64,000 bases of DNA from Lojkania enalia. Taxonomy: Eukaryota > Ascomycota > Dothideomycetes > Pleosporales. The DNA lies in NCBI GenBank assembly GCA_010094045.1, contig ML986638.1, positions 176,396 to 240,395 of the forward strand, in the 5' to 3' direction. The notes beneath the pieces were generated by a model, which saw nothing but the letters and a program-made list of their open reading frames with translations, was not told the origin of the DNA and ran no database searches. Below are positions 37,744 to 49,200 of this stretch, piece after piece. Position 1 is the stretch's first letter; the number at the start of each line of letters is the position of its first letter. The translations under genes and the position numbers were made by a program.

Positions 37744-40068
37744 CGGAATATCGGACCCTACTCGCTCTCATGCCGTCAAAAACTAGGCATGAAGAAACCC
37801 TAGTCAGTCATTACGGGTGCAAAATTTTTTTCAAATGCCCCGCACTGTGCTTCCTTTTCGTCGTAGCGAAGCTTAGTCTGCACGGGATGGGCGTGGTTGC
37901 AGAGGAAAAGTGTGGCCAGAGCTTGGCAGCGGGGCACTTGAGTTTGATTGTCAATCTGATTAGATTAGATATCGAAGAATCTCCGAGACCGGCCCTCATA
38001 AGACATCTTAATCCTTCGTCATCCTCCACCATATGCAGCGTTCGCTCAGAGACCTTCTGTCCTAGGTTAGCATGACTTACGCTGATCCAAGCACTAGACT
38101 AGGAAACCCGGCGGGAGACCAAGCTTAAGGTACGAAGTTGACTACACAGAATCGTTGCCTTGCTTAAACCAGTACTTCATTAAACTAGCCTTGCTAAAAG
38201 CAATGTTGTATTCGGTGCTGGTGGCCTTTTTTGTTCTTTGAGAATGTACCAAAAGCTGGTGGGAGGTAGATACCCGGCTTGGACCGTGACGTGTGTCCTC
38301 GAATAGTCCAGCGATGTAGACTCTAAAGTCTTGGATATCGAGCACTACGGCGTCATACGAAGCCTAGATGCATCTGCTCGTATTCTCGCTTTGTAGGTGT
38401 GGTACTTCAGAAAGGGTCTTTTTTAGATTCATTAAATCCTATTGGCTCGATCGACTGACTCCCACATGCTATTTGCTATCGTGGACTCAGCGCCGTCAAG
38501 GATCGCCTGCCCTTTCCCGGGTTGTTGGCACTATATATGTGTATCTTCAGGCGTTAGCGTGCCGTGGATGCAGCTTGTTGGGGGTGCAAGTTGTTTCTCT
38601 CCAATCAGGAACAAACAGCTCGGTGAGCTGAATTCCACATATGGATACCTGAAATACATCATCTCCCTAACATGGTTTAAAAGAGGTGCGAGTCTGTTAA
38701 ACGCAGCCGGAGCCTTCCGGTAAGAGCTCCGTAGAACGGTGACCAGGGAGGACCGAACTTCTTGAAGTCCGAGCGACGGTTGTATCGCGGGTTGGAGGGC
38801 AACTGTTCCATCGACGCCGAGCCGAATGCGCTGGTGGTCATAGAGTGATGTTGTTTGTTCCTTGCCCTTATCCGTGAAGATAAGGATCTATTCATCACTC
38901 GGCCGGTAACTGGAAGCCATTATGCCGCAAACTTGGATACAGATTCAATTGACTGGTGGCAGTGTAACTAAGGAAACTCAAGACTCCTATTGGAATATAT
39001 GCCACATAGTAAGATGTCCAGAGATCAGACTGAAACCAAAGTTAGTTTGCGAGATGACTGCTATATTTAAGTAAAGTAATGAACACCGACTACGAGGTTG
39101 TTTCCGACGTTCACAGTTCCATGAAAGAGTGTCCAGTGTCTGGTCAAATTGAAAGCACATTACATGTAACGAGAAGGTATCAACCGCACGGACGATTTCA
39201 CATAGAGTAGTTTAAACAATATTGTAAATTTTTAATCTCTCAAAAGTTGGAGATGCCTAAGATTCCATTTTATGTCTTATGCCTGTCACCGTGACTGCGT
39301 GTCCATAAGCCTACTGGGGGGTGAAGGATACAAGTTATCCCCGGGTATTGTAAACGAAGCGGATCGATGACGAGAAAGATTGAAGGCTGCGTGGGTTAGG
39401 CTTGGAACGTGCTTAAGCAGAGATCAGATGAGGCGTCTGCGTTGGGGTTAGCTCTAGATTGGTGGAGATGCATCGCAAAGCTCACGGGATGACGACACCA
39501 TCGCTAAAGCTACCGTCTCACCTACCAGATCTTAAAGAAAAGCGCTTCGGATCTTTCCTACGTCCGCTGCTTTAACCTTCCGGGACTGGCGTAGTCTTCT
39601 TCTACTCCCTGCAGTTGTTTACTTCTCGCCCGTTACCCGCTTGCTCTGCGAGGAACTCCGTGCAGACGTTGGCGCTAGGCCCACTAATGGAGGTGCCCGA
39701 ATCAAGACAGGATGCCCGGATCGCGGCTTCTGCAGGCAGGCGTGGACGTGTACCTATCCAAACTCTAGAAACAGACAGCGACTGGAACGAGTTTCTACAT
39801 TGTTCGAACTCATCAGCTGATAGATCCGCATGACCGGTATTTCTTCGGTTGGTACTCACCTAGACGTTGCCCCGATGATTCGCGAAGGTCCACCGATTTC
39901 CACTTCTTTGCACCGCGCCACTCGTGCGCCCTGCAATCCTTGGGGGTAGGTAACCCCCCTTCTTTTCGCGACCGCGAAGACAACTGACGGGTCTTCACGT
40001 GCCCATTCACCCGTAACACCTGCTACCAAAAGCAAATCTTGCTACTTTCAAGAACCCGCCAATCAGTG

Positions 40069-40076
40069 CACTCCAG
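40069..40076 (+). promoter_or_regulatory. CCAAT box upstream of the NRPS
   Basis: CCAATCAG lies about 190 bp before the NRPS start codon, a normal distance for the CCAAT-binding complex, which works with HapX in iron starvation responses of ascomycetes. It is motif-based only; CCAAT boxes are common. Confidence 0.4.
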
Positions 40077-40262
40077 TTTCTCATCACTCTCATCTACTAC
40101 GGAAGTCACGCCCTATTAACAGTGAGCAGAGGTGATCTTCAGAGGCGCTTCTTATATTCTGGTGCTTTCGAATAAAGGCTTTCTTGCAGTAGCACCTCAC
40201 GACGTCTTACAATTGTTCCTCTATCCTCAGCATCGTGATTTCCCAATTAGGAAATTCATAGC

Positions 40263-43200
40263 ATGTCTCACGGACCAATCCCCGGACGTTCGATCCTGAA
40301 CAGACATCCAACAATACTCGAAGGACCCACGCTCCTCCATGAGCTTGTCCGGATTAATTCGAGTACGGAACAGCCTGCCGTAGATTTCCTGGAACATGGA
40401 TTGAAAAGGAGAACTCTCTCTTACCAGTCCTTGCATGCCTTTAGCGACGAGCTTGCTAGAAGGATCGGTCATGCCTTAGCAGGACTAGAACATACCCCTG
40501 CTATCATCCCAGTTCTTTTACCGCAATCTCCGGAGCTCTATGTTGCGCTGCTAGCTATCCTCAAGGCCGGAAAAGCGTTTTGCCCCTTGAGCTTGGATAC
40601 GCCTGAGGACCGCCTAGGATTCATCTTGAAAGATGTGTCCGCCATTCTTTTGGTGACAGACTCTACGCACAAAGCACAGATACCTCTGGCGGCGAGTGTA
40701 CGTTCCCTAATAGTGGACCTTAACTCAATAGCTCCCTACAAGTGTGCTCCAGTAGGAGAGGCCAGTCCTAATGCAACCGATCTCGCCTATGTGCTATATA
40801 CTTCTGGCTCGACCGGCTTACCTAAAGCTGTGTGCATCTCCCATAGTGCCATCACCCAGAGCTTGTTGGCGCACGATCGACATATACCCGAATTTTCCCG
40901 TTTCCTTCAGTTTGCAGCCCCTACCTTTGATGTTTCCATCTTTGAAATATTCTTCCCCTGGTTTAGGGGATGTACATTGGTGGGGTGCACACGTGGCTAC
41001 ATGATAGAGGACTTGCCTGGCACTATTAATGGGTTAGAAGTCGATGCTGCCGAGCTCACGCCCACTGTTGTCAGCAACTTTCTTAAGGGCCGTAAAAGCG
41101 TGCCGACTTTGAAGTTGCTTCTTACTATCGGCGAAATGCTTAGTCGACATGTCATCGAAGAATTCGGAGGGGACGCTTCGAAACCTAGCCTCTTATGGGG
41201 CATGTATGGTCCTACGGAAGCCGCTATTCACTGTTCACTGCAGCCGAGCTTTCATAGTAGCTCTAGCGTGGGGAATATCGGCTTTCCGCTGGATACAGTA
41301 ACTGCCCTCGTGGTTGCTCCTTTATCGGAGGATAAACAACCTACCGGCATCGGAGTTTTGCCTGTCGGCGAAGTAGGAGAGCTCGTTCTCGGGGGGCCGC
41401 AATTAGCAAGAGAATACCTCAATCGTCCCGAGCTCACTACGGGAGCATTCATTAAAGATTCCGAGTTTGGGCACCTCTATCGGACTGGCGACAAGGCGCG
41501 AATTCTACCAAATGGAACGATTGAATGTTTGGGGCGCATCATCGCAGGACAAGTAAAGATCAGAGGCCAAAGAGTCGAACTTGGCGAGATTGAAGAGGCT
41601 ATTTCTAGAGTTGATGGGTGCCATTCTGTGGCTGCAGTTGTTATCGAGGGGACGCTGGTAGCTTTCTGTGCTATTGGCTCCTCCAGGGTCACGGAAAAAC
41701 CCATTAAAGATGCTTGTAAACGCTGGCTCCCGGCCTACATGATCCCGTCGGACATAATCCTACTTCCACGAATGCCACATCTAACGTCTGGGAAGATCGA
41801 TAGGAAGGCATTGGAAACTCAGTACTTCGCTAACATGCACGATACTATGCAAGAGCAAGATCTATCAGATCTTCGCATGATGAATGATGCCCATTTGCCA
41901 ATCCTCCGCATACTCGAAACGGTTCTCAGTCGAAAGGTTGCCTCAAGGACAGCACTGGGTCCTGCTGGACTAGATTCCCTTCGCTCCATTAGAATTGCGT
42001 CGATGCTTCGCGAAATTGGCTACACTCCAAGTGCCGTAGATGTTCTCTCTGCAGCTACGTTCGAGGATCTTGTAGCAGTATGTTACACGAAGTATATGAA
42101 TGGTACAAGTACATCATGGAGCGACTCTACTACACTTGAAGATGCGATTTCGGGATCTCTAGAATTGAGTCAATATCAAGCCGAAATTCTTCAGGTCATT
42201 CCGTGCTCACCCTTACAAGAAGCCATGCTTGCCGAGACAATAATTAGGCCAGACGCTTATTGTAACTGGATTGAGGTTGAACTGTCCGAGCCATACACTT
42301 TTTTTGAAATTCGTAACAGTGTTCAGAAAATAGCCCAGGGAAACGAGATATTACGATCTGGGTTTTACGAGCAACCGTCCTCTGGCTCACGGCCTTTTGT
42401 CCAAATTATCTGGAAGGAGTTGAGTGATTCACAAATTACAGAGGTCTCAAGCTTCTCAAAGAAATACTCTCTTGGTTCAGCAAAGTCTCTACTTAGACCT
42501 TTTACTGTGCAAGTCAATCCTGGTTTTGCAAGGTCAAACCTATTGTTCCAGATACATCATGCATTGTACGATGGCTGGTCTGTTGATATTATCCTTCACG
42601 ACCTAAGCTATGTTCTCCGTGGAAATGCCCTTGCTGCTCGGCCGCATTATTGCGATGTCGTTAAGTACTTCTATCATGTCAAAAACGACGAGAGCAAGGC
42701 GTACTGGAGGAAATCGCTCGATGGGTATCGGCCAACTCCACTCCCAAACTTCAACGGTAGAACTGTGAGAGACGGCACTGTTCGGTCCATCTCGGGTATC
42801 TCTTCGGTGGATTCCGCAGATTTGTCCAAGCGAGCGAGTGAATACGGTATCAATGCGCAGGTATTCTTCCAGGGTGCCTTAGCGTACCTAACCAGCTCCT
42901 ACATTGGTTCGTCAGATGTTGTAATTGGAACAGTAACTTCTGGAAGAACGATTCCGGTCGCAGGCATCGAGGATATCGTTGGGCCCTGTATTGCTTCCTT
43001 GCCATTACGAATCGATTTTTCGAAGTATAATACAATAAGCGACATGCTTAGGAGCATACAAGATGCAAATCGGACCATGCTACGCCACTGTACGTTACCG
43101 CTGCGAGATATTGCCAAGCTCCACGGCCTGCGCTCAGGCACCCGACTCTTTGACGTCCTTTTCGTTTGGCAGCAATCACTCTTCAGCGATCGAATGGGTG

Positions 43201-46200
43201 ACGTTGGAGCGAGGGTGGTGGATAGTGAAGACAATCTAGAGTTCAAAGTGACTTTGGAGTTTGAGCCACGTCACCATCATATACACTACAGAGTGACATA
43301 CGACTCTACATTCATTCCCGATAAACAGATCGAGCATCTACGCCATCAAGTCGACGAACTTGTCGAATCATTTTTACGCCAAGGCAATGAGAGTATCCGT
43401 GCTATTAGTCAATGCTTTCATTTGGGGAGTCTTTCCATAGCGAATCCCAAACCCAAACGAAAGACTTTCCAGCATGGTCCTGCGCATGCAGTGGAGCATT
43501 GGGCGAAAGAAGAGCCTGGAAGGAAGGCTGTTGTCCTCGGCCAGGTTATCAACGGCACTATGGTAGTCAAAGAGCAACTCACGTATGCTGCGTTAAACAG
43601 TCGCGCAAACAAGCTCGCTCGCGCACTGCTGGAATATCAGCCAAAAGAAGACCAGCTTATCTGTATCCTTCTCGATAAGTCAATTAACCTCTATGTGTCA
43701 ATCCTAGCCGTCCTAAAGATAGGATCTGGGTACTTGCCTATTGTACCGGATTCGCCTCCTGAAAGGACTCGTAAGACTTTGGAAGATGCTCAAGTACAAA
43801 TCTGCATAAGCGACAGTAGAAATTCTAAGCACCTCCGTCGCCAGGGCTTATGCACAGTTTTGGACATAGACAATCTGGATCTTTCAGTTTATTCGGGCGA
43901 AGACGTCCAGATTAGGTACTGTGGTTCTAACCTTGCATATGCCGTCTTCACATCCGGTAGCACAGGGACGCCTAAGGGAGTCTTAGTAACCCAGGACAAT
44001 CTAATGAGCAATCTAGATTTTCTCTTCGGCCTTTATCCTACTTCATCAGACTCAAGGTTGCTACAGTCGTGCTCTCAGGCTTTTGATGTTTCTGTGTTTG
44101 AAATATTCTTCGCTTGGTATGCATGTATATGCTTATGCACAGCAACAAAAGACGATCTGTATTACAATCTTGTCGATGCCATTAACCATCTTGGTATCAC
44201 ACATTTGAGCTTAACGCCAACTGTCGCTTCTTTGGTCAGTCCAGGCCAGGTACCCAACGTCGAATTCCTGGTGACTGCTGGGGAGCCCTTGAATGAACAT
44301 GTAAGGCGGCAATGGGCAGGCAGGGGCTTATATCAAGGTTATGGGCCCTCTGAGACTACAAATATCTGCACCATACGGCCTTCTGTTACCATTGACGATC
44401 TCATCAACAACATTGGAATCCCCTTTAGCAACACGTCCGCGTTCGTGCTTCAGCCTAACAGTGACATAATACTACCTCGTGGGGCAGTCGGCGAGCTATG
44501 CTTTGGCGGGGCTCAAGTGTTTCGAGGGTACTTGAATATGCCAGACCTGAATAAAAAGAAAATACTCGAGCACCCGATATATGGTCGTATATATCGCTCA
44601 GGGGATATGGGAATCCTACTATCGGACGACTCGATCTTGTTCACCGGCCGCTACGACGACCAGGTCAAAGTTCGCGGCCAGCGAGTCGAGCTTGGTGAGA
44701 TTAGCACCACAGTTCTTGACATATCAGCAGTTGAAGATTCTGTCACTCTGCTCTTGCAGCATGGAGAAGCCGAAAGACTCGTGAGCTTTTGGGTGCCCAA
44801 GGGCGCGTCTACCGCTTCTTTTGAGCCATTACCGGTCAAAGAACATCTCCCTTCAATTTCCACGATCTTAGAATCAGTATCATTGAAATTACCGTCGTAC
44901 ATGGTCCCAACGCATCTCATTCCTATCACTCGGATCCCAGTGACGACCCAGACAAAGGTTGACAAGCAACTCCTGCGGCGAACCTTTGAGACGCTATCAA
45001 ATGAATCCCTGGAATTGTCATCGTCGCATTCCATTTCTTCTTCCAGAGAACCTCAATCTTTTTCAGAACAAGAGAAGCGAATTGTGCAGGCATTAGCGGA
45101 AACCCTAAGGATCTGGCCTTCCGATATCCAGCGCACGTCATCATTCTTCAACATCGGATTGGACTCGGTGTCTGCGATACAGTTCTCAAGACTTCTTAGA
45201 GAAGCTGGACTAGGTAATATCCCTATATCCGTTATTCTAAAGCATCCGACGGTAGCGCGGCTCTCTCCGCATTGCATTCCAAGCTTTGCATCTGAATCTT
45301 CGGCAAGCCACACCGACATTTCAATCACACAAGCGTTGCAGGAAAACCAGGCCTTTACGATAAGATCTACATTCGAAAGACGAGGCGTACGAGTGCTTAA
45401 AGTTCTACCATGCACACCACTGCAAGAAGGGATGCTATCGAGTACTCCTTTGCCAGGAAAGTCTTTGTACTGCAACACCTTAGTTTTCGATGTGACTGGA
45501 GATGCTTCGCACCTACGGGAATGTTGGTCCTTGATGTTCCGTCGGCATGAGATACTTCGAACGGCTTTTGTTCCCACAGAAGATCCCCACTATGCTTTTG
45601 CGCAGGTCGTTGTGAGCTACGAAGAACCAGAATGGGATCAATTACGTTCGGATCAAGAACCTGAAGTCTATGCTCAAGAGGTCCTACCAGGTCTGTTAAA
45701 GAGATGCAAGCCCCCAGTGCGTTTAGCAATGTGCCAAAGTAATGGGCCTATGAGGATGATATTCTGTTGCCATCATGCCCTATATGATGCGACAGCTATC
45801 AATACTCTCTTGGACGAAGTCGAAAAAGCTTACTTTGGAATCAATCTTCCGCCGCCCGTTCCATATGAGCGATACCTACAACACATGTTGTCTCAGGATT
45901 TCGATGCCGCGGATCGATTTTGGGAATCAATGTTTCATGATTTTAAACCTGTGGGCTTCCCAAATTTGTCCGGAAGATCACGTCAGAATAACGCCACATC
46001 TCAAGTGTTTTCTGAACTCCTTCATATTCCTCTTGGCGAAGTGCTCACAGCATGTCAAGAACAAGCAGTTTCTCTTCTCTCTATGGTCCAAGCAACGTGG
46101 GCGAAACTATTATACTTCTATCTCGGCGAGGATGACTTCTGTTTCGGTAATGTCGTCAGCGGACGCGCGTTGCCCGAAATTGGCCTGGATAGGCTCGTTG

Positions 46201-49200
46201 CACCTTGTTTTAATACCATTCCCGTTCGCGTCAATTTCGACTTTGGCCAGAGCAATGAAGATCTTGTACAAAAAATGCACAACGTCAACATCGACTCTCT
46301 CCCATTCCACCTCACACCCCTTCGACGTATTCGAAAGAAGGCGCGAGAGGAAGCTGGTTCGCTGTTCAATACTTTAGTCATACTTCAGCAACCAAGCGCT
46401 CCACTCAATGGCAAGATCTGGACTCTTGAGAAAGACTATGGAGAAATGGATCTACCGATTGTTTGCGAAGTTGCGCAGGATAAGGTCAATGACCGCTTAG
46501 TCATGACCCTACACTATTCAACCTCTCTTCTGTCGACTGGCGCCGCGGAAGTTGTTTCACAAACCTTTGATAGGGCACTCAGCTCATGCATTCGATACAC
46601 TCAATCAGCTGCTAGGGACACGGTCGGGTTCCCCCCACAACTGCTGGCGGAATCAAATCTGAAATTTTCTTATCTTGTTTCTGATCGTGGAGTAATGCTA
46701 TATTCAGGATTCGAACGGAATGCCATGATTCGACCAGATACTACATCTCTCGATTTTCAACACGTCAATGGCGAAAGGACCACATGGACATTCAAGATGC
46801 TTAATGAAGAGGCTAACCAAATTGCTCATACTTTGCTGGAGCACGAAATTACACCTGAGGATTTTGTTCCTATCCACATTTCGAAAAGTCCACAGTTTTA
46901 TGCTAGCATTTTGGGAGTCCTAAAAGCTGGTGCAGCATTTACTCCTATTCACCCGGATCTCCCGGAAGCTAGGAAACAGTTTATATTGTCTGAACTCCAG
47001 CCGAAGGTAATGCTGATCACTAACGGATTCTCATCAACAGAGAAGAGTAATCTTGTAAAGATCAATGTCGACGAGCTGAAAGAATGCCCTAAGGAAAATC
47101 CCGTCATCCAAGGCTTAACTTCGCGGAACCTGGCGTATTGTCTCTATACTTCTGGTTCTACTGGTATCCCCAAAGCTGTTGCTATGGATCACGAAGCTCC
47201 CCTTCAAACCATTGAGAGCTCGAGAACATTGATTCCTTGGAATCATAAATCGAGGCTCCTCCAGTATGCTGCAACGACCTTCGACATGTGTTACTATGAT
47301 TGCTTCCTTGCTTGGACTTTCGGATTCACCCTTTGCGCAGCCGATCAGAGCGCAATGCTAAACGATATTAGTAGCATTATTAAGTTTCTTGATATTGACC
47401 TTCTCGATCTCACACCATCTGTCGTAGCTTCCATCAAAAGGGAGGAAGTACCGAGTATTAAGTGGCTTTACTGTATTGGTGAGCCCATGACTCCAGACAT
47501 AGTAAAGAACTGGGAAGATAGATGTGTGAATTCGTACGGCCCCACCGAAGCCGCATTTTGCACCACTATATTTCCCGTCAAGAAGGGCCTCAACCCCGCT
47601 ATCATTGGCGCACCCTTCCCTACCACATCCTTCGCCGTATTCCCAAAGCAAGGTCAGCGAACATCGCCAGTCTTTGGAGTCGGCGAACTGTATATTGGTG
47701 GTGCGCAACTCGCGAGAGCTTATCATGGGAGGCCTGAGCTCACTGAAGAGAAATTCGTTCAACGAAATGGGCAAAGATTCTATAAGAGCGGTGATATGGT
47801 GCGCATGCTTAGTGACGGCAATTTCGAGTTTTTGGGGAGAGCAGACGATCAGGTCAAGATTAGAGGACTAAGGGTTGAATTGGGCGAGATCAATCATACT
47901 CTTCAGGAGTCAGATGCGGCTGTTTCAGCGGTTACGACGCAGATCATGAGAAAAGATGACTATTCTAAGGATCAGCTAGTTGCTTTCTTCACAGTTAAAG
48001 TTTCTATCCAGGAATATGAACCGGCTGAGTTGAAGGAGAAAGCGAAGCGGAAAGCAAAGGATAATCTGCCATCTTATATGGTGCCTCAGTTCTACATCAT
48101 CTTGGACAAGATACCACGATCTGCGGCTGGCAAAGTCGATCGATCTAAACTCCTAAAGATATTCCAAAGTCACGAAGATGACAGATCCTTTTTACAGGGC
48201 ACTGCTGAGGAGCAGAAATGGACCCAAACCGAGATGGATGTCAGAGAGTTACTTTCCAGACTTTCGCGGACTCCGGCAGAGGAAATCTATCCAATGACAT
48301 CGATATATGAACTTGGGCTTGACAGCATAAGTGCAGGGCAGATTGCTGCTGCATTGAGAAAGAAAGGACTGGCTGTAAATGCTGCGGATGTGCTTAAGCA
48401 TCCGACTTGCGCTGAGCTTGCTGTCTACATTCAAGATCATTCTGAACGATTCACCACTGGCAATGATCTTTACGACTTCGATTCTTTTGAAGCAAAGTTT
48501 CGGCCCCAGATAATGATCACAGATGATATGATAGAGAACGTCGAGTGTATTCGGCCATGTACTCCGGCTCAAAGTGGTATGGTCGCACAATTTATCTTAA
48601 CAGACGGCACTGTCTACTTCAACCATTTGCGGCTGCAGCTTGATGCTGGCATCCATATGCCGGGATTAAAAGGTGCGTGGGATGCGGTTATGAAAAGGCA
48701 TCGCATGTTACGGACTGGATTTGTCCCCGTCAAGGACAAACACCACGCATTTGCGATGGTACATTATGCCGCACAGTCAACTACTCTGCCTTGGGATGAA
48801 AAGAACAAATTCTCCAATCAAGTCGGCGTTGATGATTGGCTAGATCAAATCCGGAGCAGTTCTTTAAAGCATCTACACCGCCCTCCATGGTGCATACGCG
48901 TGGTTGAACAGTATGAACAAACATTTCTGGACTTTGCCATTCTTCACGCTCTGTTCGACGCACGCAGCTTGCAGATAATTTTCCAAGATGTGGCAGATTT
49001 GTACAAAGGGCTTCCCAATGAACCTCCAGCTCCCCTAGAGCCAGTATCTGGGTTTATCCTCAATGCTAGTAAAGATGAAACCTGCCTGGGGCATACATTC
49101 TGGAGGAAACTAGGAGAAAATGCTGTCCCGGCACGCTTCCCCAATCTATCTCCTCTTCGAGTTGAGCCGACATCCCCTTCTGTGCACACAAAAAATTGCA

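Larger units (their letters stand above)
37082..40262. promoter_or_regulatory. 3.2 kb divergent regulatory gap between sidA and the NRPS
   Basis: No supported gene lies here. The longest open frame (37602-38075, 157 codons) has no recognisable domain. HGATAR-type GATA cores are scattered (for example 37225-37232 on the minus strand, 37737-37743, 38875-38881, 39818-39823), and one is embedded in a full ATCTGATAA (own entry). CCAATCAG occurs at 38601 and 40069. In Aspergillus, siderophore genes are repressed by the GATA factor SreA and activated through CCAAT-binding complex with HapX; that both act here is inference from motifs. Confidence 0.55.

Noticed and set aside
37602..38075. 157-codon plus-strand open frame between sidA and the NRPS
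   Set aside because: It begins with ATG but has no recognisable domain and is overlapped by a minus-strand open frame (37811-38032). Kept as part of the regulatory gap.
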